Assembly (NCBI RefSeq): GCF_000803265.1
Contig: NW_014575400.1
Location: forward strand, 62,001-126,000
Source: Ordospora colligata OC4
Taxonomy: Eukaryota; Microsporidia; Ordosporidae
Length of the DNA stretch: 64,000 nt
Reading direction: 5' to 3'
Positions 45,820-54,360 of this stretch are shown piece after piece. Under the pieces are notes generated by a model that made no database searches, was not told the DNA's origin, and worked only from the letters and a program-made list of their open reading frames with translations. The position numbers and the translations under genes were made by a program. The first letter of the stretch is position 1, and every line of letters begins with the position of its first letter.

Positions 45820-46170
45820 ATGTATATGGAGAATTGCAATTCAGGAATTGCAGATGTGGTTGATAAGGAGTCTGTATATGTTGGTGAAGAGAATGAAGGG
45901 CTGCTACCAATTGAGTTTTACATGAATCTACGGATGCGAGATGACCGAGGAGCAGATGCATGGAGTAGTGCGTTTATAAATGGAGAGAAGTGTGTCGATA
46001 GAAGGCAGTCCGAATGCACCACAAGGTTTATGAGAATGCTCAGTGAACTTGAAGAAAGGAACCTTGAATTGGAGAATGAGGTTTGTAAGATGTTAGATAA
46101 GGAGAAGAGGATAGAGCAGGAGAATGAGATGCTAAGAACACTTTTACATGAGGCGGTTGATAAGTTGTAG
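45820..46170 (+). CDS. Small coiled-coil protein, unknown
   Basis: The protein has 116 residues. The first 60 are mixed and acidic. Residues 66-116 form an uninterrupted Glu/Leu-rich coiled coil (FMRMLSELEERNLELENEV, EQENEMLRTLLHEAVDKL). No family is recognised; small structural subunits of kinetochores, Mediator or the spindle pole are typical of this form (inference). Start ATG 45820 follows CCCTGG; a second ATG two codons later is possible. Confidence 0.55.
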   Translation: MYMENCNSGIADVVDKESVYVGEENEGLLPIEFYMNLRMRDDRGADAWSSAFINGEKCVDRRQSECTTRFMRMLSELEERNLELENEVCKMLDKEKRIEQENEMLRTLLHEAVDKL

Positions 46171-46238
46171 TGAATTCATGTGTTGATTGTTAATGGAGTT
46201 GTGCAGAGGTACATGTAGATTTGCTTGGATAATTGAGG

Positions 46239-48485
46239 ATGACAGTAAACAAACAAAGAGGGATGGATGTTGGAAGGGAACCTGTGGATGATGAAGAGTT
46301 TGCAAGGATTTGGGGATTGATTGAGAAAGAGATGGAAAAGCTTGGGACAGGAATGTATTGTAATGCAATTGAGGTTTATAACTGGATTTATGTAGTGTGC
46401 ACTTCATGCACGATGAGGTTTGAGAGCAAGTTGTATTGGAAGATAGGAGACTTTATTTACATGAAGGCACGGGAGATGAGAACAGAGATTTTTGGGAGAG
46501 ATAATTGGGTACATGAATATAACCAGATGTTCCGGAAATTCAAGGAGATTGTTTATGCAATTGATGAGATGAGTGACTTTCTGAATGAGTGTGTGAGAGG
46601 AAGGACGATTCGAGATCTTGGATTTTTGTTATGGGAGAGATGTATTTTGCAGCAGACGATGAAATACAAGCACACAACGCTTGGGGCAGAGCTTGTTAAT
46701 CGCAGCAAAGCTGAAGAAGTGAGGGAAGCAATTGAATCTATGAGATTGATAATACCTGATCAGAAGCAGCCACTTCTTTACTACACCCAGAGATATGAGC
46801 AATATGCAATACAGAAGATCAGAAGCAAGTATGAAGAAGAGGCAAAGCAGCAGGGCATGGATGTAGAAAAATATTCTTTCTATGTAAATGAGAAGATATG
46901 CCATGAGAGGAGCATGCAAGAAAAAGTGTTTTTGGAGGAATCATGGCCTAAGGTTGAGAGTGTACTTGAGGAAGTGTTTGTGATGAACAATAAAGAAAGG
47001 ATATTTGAGGAAGTGTATGGGATATTGTGCCAGTACAAACTTCCTGTTGACAAGATTGCAAGAATGGTGAATGATGAGACAGATATGAATGGATCAGGAG
47101 TGATTGGATCGTGTGAGAATGACTTCTACGAGCTGCATGGAGCGCCGTCTTCTGCTGGTGATAGATGTGTGAGATTTGCCAGGGATGTATTTTTGGAGAG
47201 GATGTCTGTGGTGTATGAGAACCTGAGTGGGTTGAAGTCTTCATATGTAGTTTTGAAGGAAGTTCTTGTAAAGTATGTACATGAGAAGTGTGAAGAGAAT
47301 GCTAATGGATATGGAACAGGAGTTGAGCCGCTGTATACTTTTTACTGCATGTTGAGACATGTGGTTGATGTTGGATATCTTGAGGATAAAGAATGCTTGC
47401 AGGTGCTTAAGCGTGAGCTCTCTGTAGCTTGTTCTAAGTTGAGGCCAAGTATAGAATGCAGGTTGCTTGATTTCTGTGACTCTGTGGTTGAGGATCCGCA
47501 AAATGTGTTTGTTTTTCTGAATACGAAGCCTTTGGTGATGCACAGAAATGCAGAAGAAGGCGTAAGTGATAGCAAAGCTATGATTGGACCAAGAATGGAT
47601 ACAGATAGCAAGATAGTGTTTGTAAGGCGGGTGTTTGGGACACTTTTTAAGATGATTGATAGCAAACAGGGATTCTATGAGATGTATCTTGATAGACTTA
47701 GTAAGCGATTGTTGCGTGGAAGGCCGAATCCTGAGGAGGAAAGAAAGTTAGTGCAACTGATGAAGAGGAAGGGCAATCATGATTTTGTGAGGAAGGCAGA
47801 AGCGATGATTGGGGACGTGGCGATATCTATGAGTTATAATAAGGATGCGGAGAGGTTTGTGTGGGTACTTACGCAGGCATACTGGCCAAGTAGTGAGGAT
47901 GTTGAAGTAGCAATTCCTCATGAACTTGAGATGATTAAGAGAGTGTATAACGGCAAGTTTGAGAGGAAGCGCCTGCAGTGGGCATGGCATCTTGGAAAAG
48001 TTGTTGTTGAGGTGATAGACAGAGATTTGGAGATGAATATTTTGCAGTATGCAGTGATTGATATGTTTAACCGATACGAGAGGATAGAAGCAGAGTTAGT
48101 AAGGAAGGAGACAAGATTGAGCAGCAAGATAATTAAGAATGTGATGGTGTCGTTGATTAAGGGAGGATTAGTGTTGAATATGAATGGGGAGTATGTACTT
48201 GGAAATAGTGAGGATATACGAATAAGAAGTATATGTGAGCTTTATTCCAGTGAAGTGGATGAACCTGACCATGAGGTTGATAGAAATGTGTATTACCAGT
48301 CGCTAATATCGAAGATTCTGAAGATGAGTAAGCAAATGACCATAGCAAGTCTTGTTGAAGAGGCAAAGAAAATACATACGGAGTGCATTGAGTATGATGG
48401 AGCAGTTTTTGAGGAAGGGATAAGGACACTTGATGAGAAGGGCATATTAGAACGAAATGGTGAAGTGTGTATATACCTTCCTTGA
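46239..48485 (+). CDS. Cullin, scaffold of a RING E3 ubiquitin ligase
   Basis: The protein has 748 residues. Cullins hold a substrate receptor at the N-terminus and the RING protein RBX1 at the C-terminus. The N-terminal helical repeats (YNWIYVVCTSC, LGFLLWERCIL) resemble CUL1/CUL3. The C-terminal cullin-homology region has FEMYLDRLSKRLLRGR-type sequence (here YEMYLDRLSKRLLRG), MIGDVAISM and QWAWHLGKVVVEV. The winged-helix end has ISKILKMSKQM, where the Lys in the I-x-K-I-L/M-K motif is the site of NEDD8 attachment, and closes with LDEKGILERN. Microsporidia usually have very few cullins. Start ATG 46239; an earlier non-ATG extension is ignored. Confidence 0.9.
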   Translation: MTVNKQRGMDVGREPVDDEEFARIWGLIEKEMEKLGTGMYCNAIEVYNWIYVVCTSCTMRFESKLYWKIGDFIYMKAREMRTEIFGRDNWVHEYNQMFRKFKEIVYAIDEMSDFLNECVRGRTIRDLGFLLWERCILQQTMKYKHTTLGAELVNRSKAEEVREAIESMRLIIPDQKQPLLYYTQRYEQYAIQKIRSKYEEEAKQQGMDVEKYSFYVNEKICHERSMQEKVFLEESWPKVESVLEEVFVMNNKERIFEEVYGILCQYKLPVDKIARMVNDETDMNGSGVIGSCENDFYELHGAPSSAGDRCVRFARDVFLERMSVVYENLSGLKSSYVVLKEVLVKYVHEKCEENANGYGTGVEPLYTFYCMLRHVVDVGYLEDKECLQVLKRELSVACSKLRPSIECRLLDFCDSVVEDPQNVFVFLNTKPLVMHRNAEEGVSDSKAMIGPRMDTDSKIVFVRRVFGTLFKMIDSKQGFYEMYLDRLSKRLLRGRPNPEEERKLVQLMKRKGNHDFVRKAEAMIGDVAISMSYNKDAERFVWVLTQAYWPSSEDVEVAIPHELEMIKRVYNGKFERKRLQWAWHLGKVVVEVIDRDLEMNILQYAVIDMFNRYERIEAELVRKETRLSSKIIKNVMVSLIKGGLVLNMNGEYVLGNSEDIRIRSICELYSSEVDEPDHEVDRNVYYQSLISKILKMSKQMTIASLVEEAKKIHTECIEYDGAVFEEGIRTLDEKGILERNGEVCIYLP

Positions 48486-48709
48486 ATGAATACAAAAGGT
48501 TTGCAGTATAAGCCAATAAGTGAGAAGATTATTACGTAATTGAATTAATAGAAAAGGTTTCCAGCAAATTCAATTAGTAAAATACTTGTGAATGTTGAAT
48601 GAATAACAAAGATCATTGGCATATGTCAATGACCAAAATACTTGTGTAAGTATAATCCGATGAGTGAATAAAATTACTTGTATAAGTATAGCGCTAATTA
48701 TACAAAAGT
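48486..48709. other. AT-rich spacer with short repeated words
   Basis: The words acttgtgtaagtata and acttgtataagtata and variants occur a few times, and the sequence cattggcatatgtcaatg is a short near-palindrome at about 48615. No gene is seen. Confidence 0.4.
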
Positions 48710-48820
48710 ATGAATGACGAGGCAAGGTGTGCATACTTGAAAGAAATAGAAGAGCTGGAGAAGCAGGTAGAAGAAGAAGAAAGGAAGATAGCGGAGATGA
48801 AGAAGAAATGCAATCAATAA
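48710..48820 (+). CDS. Very short coiled-coil ORF (36 residues)
   Basis: An ATG at 48710 opens 36 codons that encode one strongly charged amphipathic helix (YLKEIEELEKQVEEEERKI) and a stop directly followed by taataaaa, a possible polyadenylation signal. Leu/Ile/Val at heptad positions and the skewed Glu/Lys content are unlike the AT-rich non-coding sequence around it. Several conserved eukaryotic complexes contain such micro-subunits. No CCC motif precedes it and the family is unknown. Confidence 0.35.
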   Translation: MNDEARCAYLKEIEELEKQVEEEERKIAEMKKKCNQ

Positions 48821-48854
48821 TAATAAAAGCGATATATTTGAAGTAATTTTTATG

Positions 48855-49106
48855 TCATGGATGTCTTAATGTTTGCTCAATTAGCAAGTCTTTTGCTTGG
48901 TTGATTTTTGATGCTATATATGAGCTTCCACCTCTATCTGGATGATTGATTTTGATAAGTGTGCGGTACCGCTGCATGACTGTCTGTCCAGAGTGTTCGA
49001 TGTCGAGGATAAGTTTTGCCTCTTCGGTATCCATTGTGTGTTTGAATCCCCTTGGATAGTTCATAAGTCTTTTGACGCTAGATGTGAACCTTTGAAGCAG
49101 ATGCAT
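48855..49106 (-). CDS. PAM18: Mitosomal import motor J-protein PAM18/TIM14
   Basis: The protein has 83 residues. PAM18 stimulates mitochondrial Hsp70 at the inner-membrane TIM23 channel. The J domain has the intact HPD (KINHPDRGGSSYIASKINQA), which matches the TIM14 signature NHPD+GGSPY+A+KINEAK. The N-terminal 22 residues are basic and may serve as targeting signal (RFTSSVKRLM). The membrane helix of larger homologues is lacking. Start ATG 49106 lies 29 bp from the divergent RRP1 start. Confidence 0.9.
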   Translation of the reverse strand: MHLLQRFTSSVKRLMNYPRGFKHTMDTEEAKLILDIEHSGQTVMQRYRTLIKINHPDRGGSSYIASKINQAKDLLIEQTLRHP

Positions 49107-49135
49107 TGCTCAGCAGGACAATTTTTTCATAGCAA

Positions 49136-49765
49136 ATGAATATTGAACGAAATGAAGCTCCCTTGATGGACATCCAACGTATCATTGAAGGGATAAGATC
49201 TAACGATGCAGAAGAAAATACGATGATGATTAAGAGCATTTATGAGCATTATGGATTGCTTGAATACGATGTCATTGAACAGATAGTACCATCGATCATC
49301 TACTATCTATGGAAGCTTCCCAAGTTTACAGAGCAGAAGCGATTTGTGATGGATCTTCTGCAACACACAGACCATAGAATGAGGAAGCTTGTTTTCAAAT
49401 ACGTTCTTGATAAATGGGAAGAGATACAGCTCGTGCGGATGGATAAGTTCTACTTCCTATTGAAGAGGCTTTTGGAGTATTATCCATTGAACAAAGAAAC
49501 TATCAAGGAGTTATTTGATGTCACGCCCAACGTAAGCCTGAAGGCATATATAGTTAGATGCATTATTGAAAGATTGAACGATACAGGAAAGTGCCTTGAT
49601 GAGGAAGTGGAGGAGTTTCTGGCAATGTTTGTTTCGAAGTGTGCACCTGCACTGCTTTTTTCCACTAAATCACTAAAGTTCAGAAAGGATATAGTTATGA
49701 AGTATGCAAAGAGTAAGGAGGTTGCAAAGAAAAACAGAGCAGCATTATACTCAATGATTAAATAA
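49136..49765 (+). CDS. RRP1: Ribosome biogenesis protein RRP1/NOP52
   Basis: The protein has 209 residues, near the conserved length of the family's N-terminal region. RRP1 acts in processing of 27S pre-rRNA to the large subunit RNAs in the nucleolus. All-helical sequence with LVFKYVLDKWEEIQLVRMDK and KFYFLLKRLLEYY corresponds to the family core (W.......R.DKFY.L.RR). It ends with a Lys-rich stretch (KSKEVAKKNRAAL). The disordered C-terminal extension of larger homologues is absent. Confidence 0.8.
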   Translation: MNIERNEAPLMDIQRIIEGIRSNDAEENTMMIKSIYEHYGLLEYDVIEQIVPSIIYYLWKLPKFTEQKRFVMDLLQHTDHRMRKLVFKYVLDKWEEIQLVRMDKFYFLLKRLLEYYPLNKETIKELFDVTPNVSLKAYIVRCIIERLNDTGKCLDEEVEEFLAMFVSKCAPALLFSTKSLKFRKDIVMKYAKSKEVAKKNRAALYSMIK

Positions 49766-49784
49766 ATAGCATGAATGAATACAT

Positions 49785-50435
49785 CTACTCCTCGATTTTT
49801 ATGAAACTGAATTTGCTCTTGCACTTCTTGCATACAGGAATGAACTTGCAGAACACAGAAAGGCAGATTGGGCACACAAGACCAAGAAGAATCTGTTTTC
49901 CATGACAATAGCAAGTGGCTGTGAATTCAAGAGGTTGCAGAGATTTTTTTGTTCCTAACAGAGACAGTAAAGATCTCAGGCATTGCGCTTCATTAGAGAA
50001 ATATTCACCACCTGTGGATGCACAGCATTGAAGGATTGTTTTATTCTCCACCAGTGAGAATGCATTTATCTTGACTCTGAACCGCTGTGCAGCAAACATG
50101 CATTTGATGTATCTCAGATATTCGTCCTTGTGCTCTTCTCTAAGTGTAAAAATGACTATTTGTGATTCTTTGCTTCTATGCAAGCACAGTGCATATCCAA
50201 GGTCGTTCACACTGTATCTTGTCCCAAGAGTGGTTATGGAGTATATATCAGAAATGTCATCCTTGAGTGTGTCAAAGATTACGCGTCTTGAACTAACGAC
50301 AATTATTCTATTTTCTCTAGATGATTTCTGGTATGCATTCAGGAAGATCATCACATCAGCAAACAGGTCGCGTGTTGTCATTTCCCAGTCGTCCTTGTGG
50401 AGATCTATGAGAAGAAAAAGAATCATTGGGGACAT
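49785..50435 (-). CDS. TFB4: TFIIH subunit TFB4 (p34/GTF2H3)
   Basis: The protein has 216 residues (human 308). TFB4 is a core TFIIH subunit used in RNA polymerase II initiation and nucleotide excision repair. A von Willebrand A-like domain opens with FLLIDLHKDDWEM and contains FLNAYQKSS. The C-terminal zinc-binding region CYCHGKQILLGLVCPICLSV and then FIPVCKKCKSKF match the family C.CH...I..G.VCS.CLS.FC...P.C..C pattern. ATG 50435 is listed; the ATG three codons later (50426) has CCCC directly before it and is an equally good start. Confidence 0.9.
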   Translation of the reverse strand: MSPMILFLLIDLHKDDWEMTTRDLFADVMIFLNAYQKSSRENRIIVVSSRRVIFDTLKDDISDIYSITTLGTRYSVNDLGYALCLHRSKESQIVIFTLREEHKDEYLRYIKCMFAAQRFRVKINAFSLVENKTILQCCASTGGEYFSNEAQCLRSLLSLLGTKKSLQPLEFTATCYCHGKQILLGLVCPICLSVFCKFIPVCKKCKSKFSFIKIEE

Positions 50436-50573
50436 GGATCGACAATGTGTTATCAAAGATGTAGCAGATCCTATAAAATCGGGTTTGTATAAATATACTA
50501 TAGAACATAATCGTATTGGTGTAGATTAGTTATGAATCTGCAATAAAAAGCAAGAGTTTGCTATGTTCCAAAA

Positions 50574-50655
50574 TGTCAGAAACGGGATTCGAACCCGTGC
50601 CTCTCGCGAGAATACGACCTGAACGTATCGCCTTAGACCACTCGGCCATCCTGAC
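50574..50655 (-). tRNA. tRNA-Leu: tRNA-Leu (CAG)
   Basis: The minus strand folds into a full cloverleaf. The 7-bp acceptor pairs GTCAGGA with TTCTGAC (one G-T pair). The D arm is GGCCGAGTGGTCTAAGGC, and the anticodon stem ATACG/CGTAT has loop TTCAGGT, so the anticodon is CAG. A long variable arm (TCTCGCGAGAGGC, type II) and the T arm ACGGG-TTCGAAT-CCCGT follow, with A as discriminator base. No intron is present. A TTTT run lies immediately downstream as terminator. Confidence 0.97.
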
Positions 50656-50768
50656 TACGTTACAGTATGGGCCTTGCTCCACTCAGACGAGTGCGTATCT
50701 ATAGATGTTCATGTCATACTCTAATATTTGCTTATATATTTATTGTTTGACCGTCCTTTTGTTTCGGA

Positions 50769-52037
50769 ATGGTTGTGTGTAACCATTCTGTTAGACTGGG
50801 CAATTTGTGTGGTGTGTGCGGCGCAGAGATTTCTGAGGAAGAAAGCTTGTTCTGTGCGTTATACACCACATGCGACGTTCAGATTACACACAAGCATGCT
50901 GTTTCTGCATACAGAGCACGAATGAAGGAACTGAAGCGCACAAGAAAGCTAATTCTTGTTCTGGATCTTGATCAGACAATATTACACACAGTGATACATG
51001 ATGCATGTAGTGCTCCACCACAGTCTGGACTAGAGAGCTTTGTGATGGACAGATGCACATACTTTGTAAAGCTGAGGCCTAATCTACAGGATATGCTCGA
51101 GGAGATATCGACGATATATGAGATTCATGTGTATACAATGGGCACACGAGCATATGCGCAAAGGATTGTTGCGATTATTGATCCAAAAGGTCTTTACTTC
51201 CACGACAGAATCATCACAAGGGATGAAAATCAAGGGATGCTGGTCAAGAGCCTGGGTAGGATGTTTCCATCGAAGCACAAGAACATTGTGATTCTTGATG
51301 ACAGGGCTGATGTTTGGGACTTTTGTGAAAACCTACTTCTTGTAAGGCCGTTTTGGTATTTCAATTGTGTAGACATCAACGATCCACTAAGACTGAGGAA
51401 GAAGATACAGAGAGAGACAGGGCTTGATGTGATTGAGTGTAAGAGGAAAAGAGTGGATAAAATAGCAGATAATCAAGTTATTGAGAAGCTGGAGGAAATC
51501 GCATTGGGAATAACAACGAGCAGCGCTTTACAAACAGGAGAGGATAAACAAGATATAGCACCCGAACCAAGTGGATATAAACGCAACGAGAATTCAAGAT
51601 CTCTTGACGACGAGCTTCTGAAGATCACTCAAATATTGAAACGAATACATAAAAGATACTTCTCTAGTATGCGTGGTAATGTAAAGAAAATACTAAGGAA
51701 ATACAGGAAAAAGGTTTTTGATGGAAAGAGAATCTTTGTTGCTGAGACTACAAACAAGCAATGGCTGACAAAGATGATTGAAATGCATGGAGGCATTGTG
51801 GGTGTTTCTGGAAATGGTTTGGATTGTATTGTCTCGCAATCCAGGGATGATGTTGAAGATCTGGCAAAGCGATTTGAGTGTCTTGTTATACAACCTGGCT
51901 GGATAGCTGAATGTGTTTATTCATTGAAGGGAGTAAACTATGGGAAATACATAATGTGTGATTATAGAGTCATGGATGAGTGTGAAAATGAGATTGAAAG
52001 GATGTTTATGACAAGCAAGGGCGGCCCTGTGAATTAG
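50769..52037 (+). CDS. FCP1: RNA polymerase II CTD phosphatase FCP1
   Basis: The protein has 422 residues. FCP1 removes phosphate from the polymerase II C-terminal repeat, recycling the enzyme. The HAD-type catalytic motif DLDQT (66-70) is followed by FVKLRPNLQDMLEEI, YTMGTRAYA and the DD motif VILDDRADVW. A BRCT domain at the end (about 320-405) includes VAETTNKQWL, HGG and PGWIAECV. An N-terminal Cys-rich segment (CNH, CGVC) may bind zinc. The N-terminal biotinyl-like domain of yeast FCP1 is missing. Confidence 0.92.
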   Translation: MVVCNHSVRLGNLCGVCGAEISEEESLFCALYTTCDVQITHKHAVSAYRARMKELKRTRKLILVLDLDQTILHTVIHDACSAPPQSGLESFVMDRCTYFVKLRPNLQDMLEEISTIYEIHVYTMGTRAYAQRIVAIIDPKGLYFHDRIITRDENQGMLVKSLGRMFPSKHKNIVILDDRADVWDFCENLLLVRPFWYFNCVDINDPLRLRKKIQRETGLDVIECKRKRVDKIADNQVIEKLEEIALGITTSSALQTGEDKQDIAPEPSGYKRNENSRSLDDELLKITQILKRIHKRYFSSMRGNVKKILRKYRKKVFDGKRIFVAETTNKQWLTKMIEMHGGIVGVSGNGLDCIVSQSRDDVEDLAKRFECLVIQPGWIAECVYSLKGVNYGKYIMCDYRVMDECENEIERMFMTSKGGPVN

Positions 52038-52165
52038 AACTAAGACATGATTATGATCAATAATAGTCTAATACCTAGGAAGATTGATTTGTAGATATTT
52101 GCTTTATTTGACAAGCAGTGATTGGATATAATATTATTTGTTTTTGATTATACAGAGGGATCCCT

Positions 52166-53284
52166 ATGAGTATTGTGATGTACGAAATTATGTGTAGAGT
52201 TTTTGAAGTGCTTGCAAGGAACAATGCGGTGCGCTTGGTTGTTCTGTACCTGATGTTCTACTTTGGAAGGTGTGTGCGCAAACCTGATGTATTTTATGGA
52301 GGAAAAAGAATGGAAAGTGTATACAAGATGAATAGTCTGCATAAGAGCTATTATCCATTGATTTTTGCGCCATTTGGAGTTGTTCAAACTGTTCTACAGC
52401 TATTCAGAAGGCCAGCAATCCATCCAAGAGCAATGGTTGTGATAGAGGCAAAAAATAATGGATCAATTGTGCTTGATATAGCTGAGAAGAACAAGGAGAC
52501 ACAGAAGAATGTGTTGCTGGTCCATGGGTTCAATGGATCTGGAGACTCTACATATATGCAATGGATGTCTGCACACCTGGTAAAGGAAGGATATCGAGTG
52601 TTTTGTTTTAATGCACGAGGTACAAAATCAGGATTGAAAAATGCAGTATTTTTTCACATTGGATGGACGGAGGACCTGAAGGAGGCAGTCAAGTTTGTAC
52701 TAGATAACTACAGCGGAACACTTGAGGTGTTTGGATTCAGCATGGGTGCAAATTGGGTGACTAAGTTGTTTGGAGAGGGTGAGCTGGACCCGAGAGTTAT
52801 CAAGGGAGGGGCAGTTTGTCTTCCTTTTGACTTTTTCAAGATCGGAAGACATTTTCTGAAGAATCCATATACCAGGTTTTTTAACTGGATGCTTGCCAGG
52901 AACTTTATTAGATATATGAAAAGAAACAGAGATGCATTTAAGAATGCAGGATACGACTTCGAAACAGTCAAGAAGTGTAGAAGTTTACAGCAGATAGACA
53001 TGCTGGTGACAAAGAAGATCTTTGGAATAGATGATGTGGACCATTACTACGAGAATGAGTCAGGTGGAAAATACATTCACGGGATATCGGTTCCATTTAT
53101 CATTCTGAATACATATGATGATCCTGTTGTTCCTGCATTTTCAATTGATAAGGATGTGTGTATAAAGAATGAAAACATATTACTTGTGGTGACGCACAAA
53201 GGAGGGCATCTTGGATTCTTGTCTAATACGCCAAGTCGAACATTAGCTGAGGACATTCTAATTGATTTTATGAGGCATTTCTAA
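52166..53284 (+). CDS. Membrane-associated alpha/beta hydrolase (ABHD1/3, YheT family)
   Basis: The protein has 372 residues. An N-terminal hydrophobic segment (VRLVVLYLMFYFG, about 22-34) could anchor it. The hydrolase core shows the oxyanion motif LLVHGFNGSGDS (about 117-128), FCFNARG, the nucleophile GFSMGAN (about 191-197, Ser), Asp in TYDDPVVP (about 316) and His in GGHLGF (about 347), so the catalytic triad is complete. Relatives are lipid esterases, thioesterases or phospholipases; yeast EHT1/EEB1 make fatty-acid ethyl esters. Substrate here is unknown. Start ATG 52166 follows CCCT. Confidence 0.85.
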   Translation: MSIVMYEIMCRVFEVLARNNAVRLVVLYLMFYFGRCVRKPDVFYGGKRMESVYKMNSLHKSYYPLIFAPFGVVQTVLQLFRRPAIHPRAMVVIEAKNNGSIVLDIAEKNKETQKNVLLVHGFNGSGDSTYMQWMSAHLVKEGYRVFCFNARGTKSGLKNAVFFHIGWTEDLKEAVKFVLDNYSGTLEVFGFSMGANWVTKLFGEGELDPRVIKGGAVCLPFDFFKIGRHFLKNPYTRFFNWMLARNFIRYMKRNRDAFKNAGYDFETVKKCRSLQQIDMLVTKKIFGIDDVDHYYENESGGKYIHGISVPFIILNTYDDPVVPAFSIDKDVCIKNENILLVVTHKGGHLGFLSNTPSRTLAEDILIDFMRHF

Positions 53285-53528
53285 TGTACTTGATGAAATA
53301 GGCACATAGGAGCAGAATAGGTAATTGATGTTGCACATGCTTATACAAACATGATAATATCAATGCCAACAATTGATCCAGGATACAAGTAAATCCATAT
53401 GATTTGCAAAGCATATGTTCTGTAAATATATCTACAATAAATATGCTTTAAGAATAATTTCATTTATTACATCAGATATTGGGTGCTGTTGACCAATTTG
53501 ATTTTACTATATAATAGCAGTTATGTTA

Positions 53529-54104
53529 TCAAGCAAGTCCTCTACTTTTCATTTCACTAGTGACAAGATCGCGGTATGCATCTTCAAGATCTTCTAGACT
53601 GATTGGATTGAGTTTTATGGTTCTCAAAAGCATGTCCTCGCACTCCTTAAGCACAGATACTGTACCTGAAGAATTCTGCATACCTTGATTAACTTTGTTT
53701 ATTATTTGTTTGAAATACATTAGATAATTTGAGCCGGTTATTTTTTTCTTGTGTGCAGCGTTGCAGTGCAGGTTTTCTCTAAGCTTATTGAGAATGTCTT
53801 CAATAGGTAATTCTTCAGTTATGACGAACGATGGCATGTCGTGTTTTGAAGTTGAAAGCTCGGTATCTGTGAGTATACAATAAGATGTTTCATTTCGTTT
53901 GGCCAAGCAATATATTTCGTATCTCTGTGGTTTCATGGTGCAATTCTGTACGATATAGACTGTATGCGGATCCATGTTGCTCAGCTCGCTTCGGATTGCC
54001 CTGAACTCATTGTTCAAGTGAACAACGTTGAAGTACTCAGATATGCATGACTTCAGCTTTTCAAGATATCTATGTGCATCTCCTATTAGGATAATAACAG
54101 GCAT
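53529..54104 (-). CDS. KTI12/PSTK-like protein without a P-loop
   Basis: The protein has 191 residues. KTI12 is an ATPase that assists Elongator in modifying wobble uridines of tRNA. The match is in the order of elements: the N-terminal strand MPVIILIGD (KTI12 MPLVL..G), the second strand with NVVHLNNE, and especially QNCTMKPQRYEIYCLAKRNE then YCIL, which corresponds to KTI12's D..NYIKGFRY.L.C.AK....YC. The P-loop position reads GDAHRYLEKLKS, with no GxxxxGK[ST]. Nucleotide binding is therefore doubtful. It could be a degenerate KTI12 or a distant relative. Start ATG 54104 follows CCCTTGAT. Confidence 0.5.
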   Translation of the reverse strand: MPVIILIGDAHRYLEKLKSCISEYFNVVHLNNEFRAIRSELSNMDPHTVYIVQNCTMKPQRYEIYCLAKRNETSYCILTDTELSTSKHDMPSFVITEELPIEDILNKLRENLHCNAAHKKKITGSNYLMYFKQIINKVNQGMQNSSGTVSVLKECEDMLLRTIKLNPISLEDLEDAYRDLVTSEMKSRGLA

Positions 54105-54360
54105 ATCAAGGGTGCTTTGCGCTGCTTGATGTATACTTTAAAAGCTGCTGTATATGCATTGAATGTATTATTATTCTGCAATAATTCAAGCGCATTGATT
54201 GGCGGTTGCAATGCATCTCTTCATGTTCAAGTGTAACATTCAATGCACACATGGATTTAAACACTGATTTATGAGTCTGAAACGCTGAGTTGTTTCTTTG
54301 TGGATCAAACATGTTTCGTGTCTGTGAACAGATAAAAACAAAACAGGCATCCGTGAGTAG

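Noticed and set aside
45788..45961. N-terminal extension of RPB8 to 178 residues
   Set aside because: The extension overlaps the divergent gene at 45820 and has no relation to RPB8; the ATG at 45787 with ACCCTT upstream gives the expected protein.
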